Shown: positions 6,500 to 15,447 of the stretch, one piece after another
Numbering within the stretch: the first letter of the stretch is position 1
Layout: every line of letters starts with the position of its first letter
Assembly: GCA_947496065.1 (NCBI GenBank)
Contig: CANMBF010000003.1
Location: 1-64,000 of the forward strand
DNA: 64,000 nucleotides
Origin: Bacteroidota bacterium
Lineage (GTDB): Bacteria; Bacteroidota; Bacteroidia; NS11-12g; UBA955
Direction: 5' to 3'
Notes under the pieces: generated by a model
Told to the model about the DNA's origin: nothing
Databases searched by the model: none
What the model saw: the letters and a program-made list of their open reading frames with translations, nothing else
Program-made: the position numbers and the translations under genes

Positions 6500-7831
6500 A
6501 TGAATCTGCAGGAAACACCATTGAATATTGTCATGAAAGTAAGCGTCAAACCGTTTTATAAACGCTTATTGACCAATCTTACGTTTTGGGTATTGGTAGC
6601 TATTTTATTGGGCATAGGTTTAGGTCATTTTTTTCCTGATCTTACCAAAATTGAAGTCTTAAAAGAAGCTTATAAAACCAAGTTCATCGGTTTAGAAATG
6701 AAATTTGGCAATACCATCAGCGATTTCATTGCCGATTGTTTTATTAACTTAATTAAGCTCTTTATTCTGCCCATTATTTTTCTTACCATCGTGCTCGGCA
6801 TCAGCGGTATGGGCGATTTAAAAAAGGTAGGTCGCATTGGCTTAAAGGCCCTCATCTACTTCGAAATTGTGACCACCTTTGCTTTGGCCATAGGTGTTAT
6901 TATTGCCTTAATTATTCAACCTGGTAAGATCAACAAAGAGGGCTTACACATTCAAGATCCTGCAAAATACACCAATGCCAAGGCGTTCGATTGGGTGCAA
7001 TTTTTTATGACCAATACCACTTTGCAAGTTCTGTTTTTGGCCTTACTGGTAGGCGTTATTTTAAATTTTTCGAAACAACGCGCAGCCATTGTAAATGTCT
7101 TACATGGGTTTTCTGCCATTGTTTTCAAGGGACTAAAATACATTATGTACTTAGCGCCACTGGGTGCCTTTGGCGGCATGGCTTATACCATCGGAAAATT
7201 TGGTTTGCACACCTTGGTGCCCTTGGCCAAACTCATGACCACCATGTACCTCACCATGTTTGTGTTCATCTTTTTTGTTTTAGGAAGTATACTGCGCTAT
7301 TATAAAATTAGCATTGTAAAATTTTTAAAATACATTAAACAAGAGTTGTTGTTGGTGCTAGGAACATCATCTTCAGAAACTGCTTTGCCAACCCTCATGA
7401 TTAAACTAGAGCAAATGGGTTGCAGTAAATCTGTTGTTGGATTGGTCGTTCCTACAGGTTATTCCTTCAATCTCGATGGTACCTCTATTTACTTGTCCAT
7501 GGCCATTATTTTTCTAGCGCAATTGTACGGCATCGACTTAAGTGTATGGGAATTGTTAAGCATCATCAGTATATTAATGATCACATCTAAAGGAGCAGCA
7601 GGTGTAACGGGCAGTGGATTTATTGTGCTAGCCTCAACCCTTACCGCCATTCATAAAATACCTGTAGAAGGTTTGGCCTTTTTATTAGGGGTCGATAAAT
7701 TTATGAGCGAAGCACGCGCCATCACCAACTTAATAGGCAATGGAGTGGCCAGCATAGTTATATCCAAAAGCGAAAACGAATACCTGCAAGGAGCCGAAGG
7801 CGACTTTGGAACCGATAGCAGTCGGCAGTGA
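6500..7831 (+). CDS. dicarboxylate/amino acid:cation symporter (DAACS family)
   Basis: A 443-residue polytopic membrane protein of the GltP/DctA/GltT family. Hallmarks: the serine-rich LGTSSSETALPTLM hairpin, VVPTGYSFNLDGTSIYL (substrate/cation site) and ITSKGAAGVTGSGFIVLAST (second hairpin). Length is normal. It imports glutamate/aspartate or C4-dicarboxylates with H+ or Na+; which cannot be decided. The first ATG is at 6500, but an in-frame ATG at 6533 (MKVSVKPFYKR) is an equally plausible start. It is monocistronic, with no regulator beside it except the divergent Crp/Fnr gene. Confidence 0.92.
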   Translation: MNLQETPLNIVMKVSVKPFYKRLLTNLTFWVLVAILLGIGLGHFFPDLTKIEVLKEAYKTKFIGLEMKFGNTISDFIADCFINLIKLFILPIIFLTIVLGISGMGDLKKVGRIGLKALIYFEIVTTFALAIGVIIALIIQPGKINKEGLHIQDPAKYTNAKAFDWVQFFMTNTTLQVLFLALLVGVILNFSKQRAAIVNVLHGFSAIVFKGLKYIMYLAPLGAFGGMAYTIGKFGLHTLVPLAKLMTTMYLTMFVFIFFVLGSILRYYKISIVKFLKYIKQELLLVLGTSSSETALPTLMIKLEQMGCSKSVVGLVVPTGYSFNLDGTSIYLSMAIIFLAQLYGIDLSVWELLSIISILMITSKGAAGVTGSGFIVLASTLTAIHKIPVEGLAFLLGVDKFMSEARAITNLIGNGVASIVISKSENEYLQGAEGDFGTDSSRQ

Positions 7832-7923
7832 AAAACCGACCGATTGGTATGTTTTTTATTTTAGTATTTTTAGACTTTTAAATTTTTAGATTGATTTTTT
7901 TTGCAAACTTCCTTGTCATCCTG

Positions 7924-7941
7924 TCCCGATAGATATCGGGA
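7924..7941. repeat. REP-like palindrome TCCCGAT-AGAT-ATCGGGA
   Basis: A perfect 7-bp-arm hairpin with a 4-base loop in the 555-bp space between the symporter gene and the next minus-strand gene. It resembles the CCCGATAG..TATCGGG intergenic palindromes seen in many Bacteroidota genomes. A short ORF across it (7901-8089) has no protein-like character. Apart from this and the candidate small ORF at 8200 I see nothing in 7832-8386. Confidence 0.6.
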
Positions 7942-8199
7942 GACGAAGGATGCCAACAGCCAACTAAAAGTTCCACCGAAGCAACAAACCCTCACACATG
8001 CACAACCATTTCGAAGCAACACTGCTTACTGCCGACTTTTCTTATTCTCATTTTGCAAAATAAACGGTCATTTGGCAAGATGCATATAACCTGTTATTAA
8101 CGTATAAACTTGTTTTGTAAGTGTTTATATTATTATGGCTTTTGAATGTTAATTTGGCACAATTGATGCCCTAGTAATTCTATAAAATAATTTTAGTCT

Positions 8200-8310
8200 A
8201 TGAACAGTCAAGCAAGATTTCAGAACAACCAACACATTAAACCAACTGTCATTATTGTGCAAGCCTTGATTGTTATTTCAATGGTATGTATTGCTTTTTT
8301 CATGGGTTAA
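8200..8310 (+). CDS. possible 36-residue single-pass membrane peptide
   Basis: ATG at 8200, TAA at 8308. The reading gives a polar N-terminus (MNSQARFQNNQHIKPT) and a hydrophobic stretch of about 20 residues (VIIVQALIVISMVCIAFFMG), i.e. a tail-anchored or single-pass peptide. It is isolated in a gene-poor interval, with no family recognised and no clear promoter. It is kept because the polar/hydrophobic split is unlike random AT-rich sequence; chance remains possible. Confidence 0.35.
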   Translation: MNSQARFQNNQHIKPTVIIVQALIVISMVCIAFFMG

Positions 8311-8386
8311 GCACATGCAATAGGCATTAAAATAAGCGTTTAGTTTAAGTTTAAAAACGGGACATTTCAGAAGCGTGTTTCGTTTT

Positions 8387-11300
8387 CTATTTCAACAATG
8401 TCAAGGCACCTCTGTAGATTTTTAGTCGCCCGTTTGCATCTACCAATTTTAAGACATACACATAAACACCATCCATGCATGGGCTATTTTGATAGGTGCC
8501 ATCCCAGGCTTTGGTTACAGCATCAGATTCAAAAACCTTTTCGCCCCAACGGTTGTAAATGCTAAAGTTGTACGACTGATAAGCTAACACGCCACCCGGT
8601 GCAAAGGTTTCATTCAAGCCATTGTCATTAGGGGTAAAGGCTGTTGGGAAAAATACACGCAATGGTCCATAAGCCAATACCAATTGTTGAATTGTATCCG
8701 CACAACCATTGTTGTCTTTTACGATTAATTGAACAGATATGCTGGCCGTATCAATAATAGAAATACTGGTGTCCATTCGTGCAGTGCCAAATTTACCAAA
8801 GTTCCATCTTGAATTTAAACCACTCGGTGAACTGTTGTTTTTAAATTGAAACAAATGATCATCCTTTTCGCCTTCCGCCACTGCGTAACTAAATTTCGCA
8901 ATCGGCAGAGCAAATACGGTAACATGGTTGGCAAATACATTGGCACTCGTACATCCCTTATCACTCGTCGCTTTCAAGCCGATGTTATAAATATCTGCAT
9001 TGGCATAGGTATGACTTGGATTTATAACAGTCGAATTATTCAGGTCGCCAAAGTCCCAATCGTAAGCCACTATACTGCCACTGCTAATACTGCTTTTATT
9101 TTTGAAAACGGATGGGTTATTCAAACACACCGCTTGCACCAAATCAATATCGACTATAGGGTTGGGGTTGATGGTGATCGACTGTGCAAGCGTATCCACA
9201 CAGGCGCTGTCCGAACGGATGGCCAATTGAATTTGATAGGTGGTAGCTGCATTGTAAGTTTTAGTGGCAGGATTCAATCCTAAATAGTTTGTATTGTCGC
9301 CCAACAACCATTGGTGAGCAATAATACTGCCCGATGAAATGCTAGAGGTGTTTGTGAAATCAAATGCATGCCCATCGAAACATTGCACTGCTGCGTTAAT
9401 TGTAAAGTTAGCTTTTGGTTTTGGATTAACAACCACATGTTTTGTCGTCAGACCAGGGCAACCTTCTGTTGTCTTTAAAATTAAATCAATAGCTGTTTTG
9501 CCCAAGGGTAAATTGGTTAGATTCACATTGGCTTGATTAAGATAGGTGTTACCATTGATTGTCCATTGCAGTTCAATAATGCTATCGTTGCCCACTTTCG
9601 GCACATAGGTAAATTGGAAGTTCTGTAAATTTTCGCATTGCGAAGTGTTGTTGATTCTGAAATCAGAGATGGGTCCGTTTTGCACCAACACTGTCTTTGA
9701 AACACTGTCTTTACAACCCCTTGCATCGCTTACCATATGGGTAATCGTAAATGTTTGGGCGCTTGCATAGACTTTATTCGCAGGGCTTCTACCAGTATCC
9801 GAGGTGTTATCACCAAAGCGCCAATTTAGTAAACTAAGTTGACTACTGTCGGCCGATGCAGTTGATTTAAATTGAAACTGATTGCTCACCAAACATTGGA
9901 TGGAATCGTTTATGGTGAAGTTGGCAGTAGGTGGATTGTAAACATTAACTATTTTAGAAGCACTGTCCGAACAACCTTGTGGCGAAATACTTTTTAAGCT
10001 GACCTTGTAATACCCTTTTTTATTGTAAATATGCTGGGGAGCCGAGTCGCTTGCTGTACCTAAATCGCCAAATTGCCACTGGTATTTTAAAGGGCGATAG
10101 TCGGCACTGCTACTATCAAAAAATTGGGCAGCACTGCCTTTACAAAAAGGGCCATTAAAAATAAAATTAGATTTAGGATGCGTGTAAATGGTTAAATCTT
10201 TTCTGAAGGTGTCAATGCATTTATTGGCATACGCATAAATTAAATCGATGTAGTATTTGCCTGTATCAACATAGCTGCGCCGGGCCTTTGGATTGCTATT
10301 GCTCAACACATACCCTTCGCTGAAATACCATTTGAAACGTGGCATTTCTAGGGAGTCGACCACGCTGGTATTTTTAAGTGTAATGCTATTGTTGTTAAAA
10401 CAAGAATCTAAAATATTCAATGTGAAATTTGGATGCGGTGCTGGTTTAATATACACCACATCAATGGTGTCGCTACGACAGCCATGTTTGGTGTATACAG
10501 AGAGAAACACAGGAATGGCATCAGCATTTTTGAATTTATAATACTGCACGCTGTCAGAACTTACCACCACTTTTTCTGTAAAGTCCCACACCACTTTGGC
10601 AATGCTATCTGAGCTTGTTGAGAGGTTGGTAAATTTAATGCCGCCTTTGTCGTTTTGACACATGGTGTACTTATCGGCTTTGAATAAAGCTTTTGGCAAG
10701 GGGTGTTGTGTGACTCTAAAAGTGTCGTAATAATAACAACCGTGTTCGTCTGTAATTTTAAGACTATGCGCACCACCAAATGCAATGTACTTGCTAAAAT
10801 TGGTTTCGCCACTGTTCCACTCATAACTGTATTCATCGTCATAAAAAGTGGGGGTTTTTAAATAAAATAATTTGCCGCATACGGTTGTGTCTTGGCCAAG
10901 GATTCTTTTGACAACTGGCTTGTGTATAGTTATTATCCGAATAACAGTATCATATCGCATGGTGCGTTTTTGCTGTGCAACTAGTCTAACGGCATAAGTG
11001 CCCACAGTATCGAATTTATGTTTAACCTTTGTGCCATAAGCTGCAGCACCATTGTCTCCAAAATCCCAGGTTTGGTTGTTGAAGCTATCGTTTTTATAGG
11101 CCTTAAAAATAATGGAATCATAAACGCACAATGAATTCGCCATGTTAAAGAAATTGCCTTCAAATGAATTGAGTTCGCAAAGGTTCAAGGGTGCAATGGT
11201 AGGATCGATTTTAGTAAAATAGTCGCGTGCAGAATCTTTGAGGTTCATGTAAATGGAGCCACCTAAACTTTGACCTGTGGCCCATAAGGTGCCATCATCC

Positions 11301-12328
11301 TTCATTAAGTATGAGAAAGTTTCGCCAGCCATAATTTCAGAAACATCGGTTGAAATTAAAGCTGGAGTAGGACTAGCAGTCACGATTCCAATGCCCATAT
11401 TGCCCCAAATATTCCGACCCCATGTATAACAGTTATGATTTTCATCTATTGCCATAAAATGGTAACCATCAGCAGAGCCAGATATAGCAACAATTTTTTT
11501 TAAGCCATTAATTTTTGCAGGATAAAATTGCGTTCCGCTATTGCCGTTGCCACAGAAATCACTATTGCCCCAAGCATACACATCGCCCAAACTGTCGAGT
11601 GCAATGGTGGCATAAGTTACAGATTTTATATCGACAATGCCTTTTAAACCAGGCACTGCTTGCGGTAGTTTTGAAACAGCAGAGACATTGCTGGTATTCC
11701 CTAAACAACCATTTGAATTATTTCCAGTTGTCATCACTGTTTTATCTGACAATAGGATGGTAATAGTATGAAATGTTAAAGCGACTCTTACGGCCTTGTT
11801 AACCTTCTTCATTTTGACTGGTTTTCTTATAGTTGCATTCTTAATGCTATCATTCCCAAAGGCACCCGAACCATTGTTGCCCACGGTCCATACAGTGCCA
11901 TCGTATTTAACAAAAGAAACCATATTGATGGCAGCATCTAAAAATTTAACGCTGTCCAATACTTTAGTAGGTGTCGAACCCAAAGGATTACCCCATACCC
12001 AAGCAGTACTATCCCATTTAATGGCACCCATGTTGTAACCCGTAGAATAAAATTTAACATTGGTCATGCCCAGCGCTTTTACCGGGCTAGTCGTACTATT
12101 GTTTGTGCCATCGCCTAACTGGCCACTGTGATTGGCTCCCCAACCATACAGTTGATGTGAATCGCCACAAACCGTATAAGCAGAATAAGAACCTACCGTG
12201 TAGTTTTGAGGCTTATACCACAAGCGCCCACCAAAGCCATCGCCCACCATGCTGTTCTGAGCAGAAGCAGTAAATGAAAACACTGTAAATAAAATAAGTC
12301 CATAATACTTTAGTGATTGGCTGTGCAA
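8387..12328 (-). CDS. giant secreted protein: RCC1-type repeats, PKD domains, T9SS type B domain
   Basis: A 1313-residue secreted protein. Signal peptide (YYGLILFTVFSFTASAQ), then RCC1/alpha-tubulin-suppressor-like propeller repeats over about 40-370 (YGWGANHSGQLGDGTNN, YTWGRNIWGNMGIG), then about eight PKD-like domains (WDFGD, WQFGD, WRFGDNTSD cores) and a C-terminal CHU_C/type B sorting domain (FFPTAFTPNDNGLNETF, FSIYNRWGEKVFES, GVYVYVLKL). The start is TTG at 12328; no in-frame ATG lies near. Such proteins are exported by T9SS and anchored or released at the surface. Function is unknown; adhesion or glycan binding is a guess. Confidence 0.88.
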   Translation of the reverse strand: MHSQSLKYYGLILFTVFSFTASAQNSMVGDGFGGRLWYKPQNYTVGSYSAYTVCGDSHQLYGWGANHSGQLGDGTNNSTTSPVKALGMTNVKFYSTGYNMGAIKWDSTAWVWGNPLGSTPTKVLDSVKFLDAAINMVSFVKYDGTVWTVGNNGSGAFGNDSIKNATIRKPVKMKKVNKAVRVALTFHTITILLSDKTVMTTGNNSNGCLGNTSNVSAVSKLPQAVPGLKGIVDIKSVTYATIALDSLGDVYAWGNSDFCGNGNSGTQFYPAKINGLKKIVAISGSADGYHFMAIDENHNCYTWGRNIWGNMGIGIVTASPTPALISTDVSEIMAGETFSYLMKDDGTLWATGQSLGGSIYMNLKDSARDYFTKIDPTIAPLNLCELNSFEGNFFNMANSLCVYDSIIFKAYKNDSFNNQTWDFGDNGAAAYGTKVKHKFDTVGTYAVRLVAQQKRTMRYDTVIRIITIHKPVVKRILGQDTTVCGKLFYLKTPTFYDDEYSYEWNSGETNFSKYIAFGGAHSLKITDEHGCYYYDTFRVTQHPLPKALFKADKYTMCQNDKGGIKFTNLSTSSDSIAKVVWDFTEKVVVSSDSVQYYKFKNADAIPVFLSVYTKHGCRSDTIDVVYIKPAPHPNFTLNILDSCFNNNSITLKNTSVVDSLEMPRFKWYFSEGYVLSNSNPKARRSYVDTGKYYIDLIYAYANKCIDTFRKDLTIYTHPKSNFIFNGPFCKGSAAQFFDSSSADYRPLKYQWQFGDLGTASDSAPQHIYNKKGYYKVSLKSISPQGCSDSASKIVNVYNPPTANFTINDSIQCLVSNQFQFKSTASADSSQLSLLNWRFGDNTSDTGRSPANKVYASAQTFTITHMVSDARGCKDSVSKTVLVQNGPISDFRINNTSQCENLQNFQFTYVPKVGNDSIIELQWTINGNTYLNQANVNLTNLPLGKTAIDLILKTTEGCPGLTTKHVVVNPKPKANFTINAAVQCFDGHAFDFTNTSSISSGSIIAHQWLLGDNTNYLGLNPATKTYNAATTYQIQLAIRSDSACVDTLAQSITINPNPIVDIDLVQAVCLNNPSVFKNKSSISSGSIVAYDWDFGDLNNSTVINPSHTYANADIYNIGLKATSDKGCTSANVFANHVTVFALPIAKFSYAVAEGEKDDHLFQFKNNSSPSGLNSRWNFGKFGTARMDTSISIIDTASISVQLIVKDNNGCADTIQQLVLAYGPLRVFFPTAFTPNDNGLNETFAPGGVLAYQSYNFSIYNRWGEKVFESDAVTKAWDGTYQNSPCMDGVYVYVLKLVDANGRLKIYRGALTLLK

Positions 12329-12673
12329 GCCCTTAAGCGTTATGAATGAATAGATTTTTATGTCCTTGATTAAGGATGATGAACAAATATAGGTATTTAC
12401 TAATTATAAGCCACTGATAGATTATAAATTTTACAATTGGATGGAAAGATTTTGTTCCGTTATGATTTTAAACCTACCGAACCGTCAGTTTTTTATTCAC
12501 ATTTTAAATTTTTTTACCCATAAATAAATTGGTTGTTTTAAACCAAAATAATTTCAATACCATCTACTTACGAATTAAACCTTTTTTCAAATGGTCAAGC
12601 GTAATTTTCTTTAATCATCAAATTACCAAATCACTAAATTATCAAATTGGTTTTTCTATTATCTTGCACCCCT

Positions 12674-14035
12674 ATGACGCAAACAAAAAAATTAAGTTTA
12701 CTCGATTGCACCATGTTAATTGTGGGCAGTATGATTGGTTCTGGTATTTTTATTGTACCGGCCGCTATGAGTCGCGACCTTGGTTCTCCCTTCATGCTTT
12801 TATTGGCTTGGGTGGTGACCGCTATTCTTACTTTTTTAGCAGCATTGTGTTATGGTGAGTTAGCTGCCATGATGCCTAAAGCAGGCGGACAATATGTATA
12901 CCTGCGCGAAGCCTACGGTAAATTATTTGGCTTTTTATATGGATGGACTTTGTTCTCCGTTATTCAAACGGGTACAATTGCCGCTGTAGCTGTTGCATTT
13001 GCAAAATTTTCAGGTGTCTTTTTTCCAAGTATATCGGCCGATAACCATTTGCTAGAAATTGGCGGTTTAAGCATGTCTTCTCAACAATTACTAGCCATTG
13101 CTATCGTGTGGTTGTTAAGTGCATCGAATTTTAGAAATGTTAAAAGCGGTGCATTTTTACAAAATATATTTACGTTTACAAAAATTGGTGCCATCGTTTT
13201 TATGATTGTTGCTGGTTTGTATTTTGCTTTTTCAAATACACCCCAAACACCCGATTTTTCAATTCCAGATGCCGTTGGTGATTATAATTATTGGGGCATT
13301 TTCTGTGTGGCCTTGGTAGGCTCTATTTTCTCTTCAGATGCATGGAACAATGTCACCTTTACTGGTGGCGAAATAGATAAACCTGAACGCAATTTGCCAT
13401 TGTCATTATTAATCGGAACAGGGTTGGTGATGTTAGTTTATTTTACTATCAATTATGTTTACTTAAAAGTGATACCGTTCGAAGGTATTAAAAATGCGCC
13501 TTTCGATAGGGTAGGAACTTTGCTTTCTTCAACAGTATTTGGTGAGATCGGTTTGTTTCTAATGGCTGCACTTGTCATGGTGTCGACGTTTGGTTGCATC
13601 AATGGTTTAACACTTTCTGGTTCACGTGTATACTATGCCATGGCCGAAGATGGCCTGTTCTTTAAGAAAGCAGCTACCTTGAATAAAAATAAGTCACCTC
13701 AGTTTGCTTTGATTATACAAGCCATCTGGACCAGTATACTAACCCTCTCTGGATCTTATGGCGACTTGTTAGATTACGTGGTGTTCGCAGTTTTAATATT
13801 CTACATTTTAACAGTAGCCGGTATCTTTATATTAAGAAAAAAACAACCCGATGCTCCACGTCCTTACAAGGTGTTTGCCTATCCGTATCTGCCAATACTA
13901 TACATTGCCATGGCCACATTCATTAGCATCAATTTATTGATTTATAAACCTGCTTTTACGTTCCCAGGTTTAATCATCGTGCTAATCGGTGTCCCAATTT
14001 ATTACTTGATTCGCAAAAAGGACAAAGCCAGCTAA
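12674..14035 (+). CDS. APC-family amino acid permease
   Basis: A 453-residue membrane protein with 12 predicted segments, starting MTQTKKLSLLD at 12674 (an upstream in-frame ATG at 12647 gives an unlikely N-terminus). The APC signature is in helix 1, VGSMIGSGIFIVPAAM, with FTGGEIDKPERNLP in the helix 6-7 region. It most resembles the LAT-type subgroup; substrate unknown. Its 3' end overlaps the convergent gene at 14032. Upstream, 12329-12673 holds no recognised gene or clear promoter. Confidence 0.9.
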   Translation: MTQTKKLSLLDCTMLIVGSMIGSGIFIVPAAMSRDLGSPFMLLLAWVVTAILTFLAALCYGELAAMMPKAGGQYVYLREAYGKLFGFLYGWTLFSVIQTGTIAAVAVAFAKFSGVFFPSISADNHLLEIGGLSMSSQQLLAIAIVWLLSASNFRNVKSGAFLQNIFTFTKIGAIVFMIVAGLYFAFSNTPQTPDFSIPDAVGDYNYWGIFCVALVGSIFSSDAWNNVTFTGGEIDKPERNLPLSLLIGTGLVMLVYFTINYVYLKVIPFEGIKNAPFDRVGTLLSSTVFGEIGLFLMAALVMVSTFGCINGLTLSGSRVYYAMAEDGLFFKKAATLNKNKSPQFALIIQAIWTSILTLSGSYGDLLDYVVFAVLIFYILTVAGIFILRKKQPDAPRPYKVFAYPYLPILYIAMATFISINLLIYKPAFTFPGLIIVLIGVPIYYLIRKKDKAS

Positions 14036-15321
14036 GGATTCAACTTGATAATTTTTTGAGTGGTGCTACAGCCTTGGCTTTTAAATTGCAAAAAGTAAAT
14101 ACCACATGGCAAATCGCTCAAATCTAAGCCCTTTGACAAGCTTGATAAAGTTGCGTTGTAAATTATTTTGCCTTCAGAATTTAGTAAACTAAGTTGACCA
14201 TCTTCTGTTGCGTCCATATAAATCTTATCATTGGTTGGATTCGGATAAAAATGAAATTGTTGGGTCTCATTGCGCTTCAACGTTCCAGTTTTTGTTGGCG
14301 TTAATTGAATTTTATAGAGTGCCGCTTCAAATCCTACGCCTGTTGAACCACCGAGCCAAGCAATGGTATCGTTGCTTAAGTGTAGGGTGCCCGAACTAGA
14401 AACAGTTGCAGGTAAGGTGGTCTTTTTCCAACTTATGCCAGCATCATTCGACGTCATAATGGCATTATAACCGCCTAGCATAAAAAACTGTTTGCGCTCC
14501 GGAATAGCGGTAAGCGTTTGCATGCCCGCTGCCAATGGCAATGAATCGGTCATATTGGTCCAGGTAGCACCGTAATTAACGCTGCGACTTAATCCCCCTT
14601 TGCCATTTAAATAACGCTTCAATGCTAAAAAAGTGCCGCCTTGATTGGCAATGCTACTAGCAGCACTTAAAGAATCTAAAGTGGTTCGAAAAGCTTTCCA
14701 TTTTTTACCTTGGTTTTGGGTGCGCACCAAACTGCCTTTGCTATAACCAAAGTAAATACCTGAATCGCATATAAACTGCGATTGTGTGCCGGATAATTGA
14801 TTAAAACCAAAAGGCGTGTAAGAAGGTGGACCGCCTTGTTGCCAAGGTACATTGGTGTTGGTATTAAAGCTATCTGATGAATACCATGCATTGGCTGCAC
14901 CTACTACGATGACATTAGAAGGGGTGTAGGCGTGCACAAAAACACCATAGGAAAAGCTTGTATTTTTCCAAGTGGCCCCACCATCAGATGTGCGATAATT
15001 AAAAGAACTACCAAATTGATCTTCGAGAATAACATAGGCCACTTTTGAATTTGCAACATACAAGTCGAGCGCATAGCCTTTGATGCTTGAATCGGGTGTT
15101 GAAACTTGCCAATTATTGCCATTGTCCATGCTTTTTAAAACCTTGCTTGCCTTAGTGCCATCATTAGAAGAGGCAATGGCCCATACTTCAGTTGGATTGG
15201 GTGTGAAAATATTATTAATGATGTAACCTGAAGGAATGATTCCAACCGCCTTTGGCGTAAATGAATTTTGCGCAATGATCAACAAAGGCACAAAAAACAG
15301 ACTCGTAAACAATGATTTCAT
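14032..15321 (-). CDS. secreted beta-propeller (BNR/Ycf48-like) protein with T9SS type A domain
   Basis: A 429-residue protein: signal peptide (MKSLFTSLFFVPLLIIAQ), then sialidase/photosystem-assembly-like propeller blades with repeated Asp-box-like motifs (SMDNGNNWQVS, TSDGGATWKNT, SNDAGISWKKT), then a type A sorting domain (FHFYPNPTNDKIYM, SEGKIIYNATL, LPCGIYFLQFKSQG, ending KIIKLNP). Secreted by T9SS. It has its own promoter (15326-15356), downstream of the terminator that ends the MbnP/MauG/YHYH unit, so it is likely independent of it. No catalytic residues of a true sialidase were identified. Confidence 0.87.
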   Translation of the reverse strand: MKSLFTSLFFVPLLIIAQNSFTPKAVGIIPSGYIINNIFTPNPTEVWAIASSNDGTKASKVLKSMDNGNNWQVSTPDSSIKGYALDLYVANSKVAYVILEDQFGSSFNYRTSDGGATWKNTSFSYGVFVHAYTPSNVIVVGAANAWYSSDSFNTNTNVPWQQGGPPSYTPFGFNQLSGTQSQFICDSGIYFGYSKGSLVRTQNQGKKWKAFRTTLDSLSAASSIANQGGTFLALKRYLNGKGGLSRSVNYGATWTNMTDSLPLAAGMQTLTAIPERKQFFMLGGYNAIMTSNDAGISWKKTTLPATVSSSGTLHLSNDTIAWLGGSTGVGFEAALYKIQLTPTKTGTLKRNETQQFHFYPNPTNDKIYMDATEDGQLSLLNSEGKIIYNATLSSLSKGLDLSDLPCGIYFLQFKSQGCSTTQKIIKLNP

Positions 15322-15325
15322 TTAA

Positions 15326-15356
15326 CAAAGATAGATGAGAATCAAAATTTTTGCAA
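15326..15356 (-). promoter_or_regulatory. Bacteroidota-type promoter, near-leaderless
   Basis: Minus-strand TTG (15354-15356), 20 bp spacer, TATCTTTG (15326-15333), then only TTAA before the ATG at 15321. This fits the TTG/TAnnTTTG pattern and implies an almost leaderless mRNA. Confidence 0.6.
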
Positions 15357-15390
15357 ACAAAATCAATTGAGCCACTAGCTATTAAATCAC

Positions 15391-15427
15391 AAAAAAAACG
15401 CGTCAAAAAATTAATTCTAACGCGTTT
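15391..15427 (-). terminator. intrinsic terminator ending the YHYH-protein unit
   Basis: On the minus strand AAACGCGT (15420-15427) pairs with ACGCGTTT (15396-15403) and runs into a T-tract. It lies 21 bp after the YHYH gene stop and separates it from the next gene's promoter. Confidence 0.65.
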
Positions 15428-15447
15428 CGCTTTAGGTGATTACTATC

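Noticed and set aside
7901-8089. 62-residue reading downstream of the symporter gene
   Set aside because: It runs through the REP-like palindrome, with no hydrophobic pattern, motif or promoter.
14032-15321. BNR-type T9SS gene as a member of the MbnP/MauG/YHYH unit
   Set aside because: A terminator (15391-15427) and an independent promoter (15326-15356) separate it from that unit.
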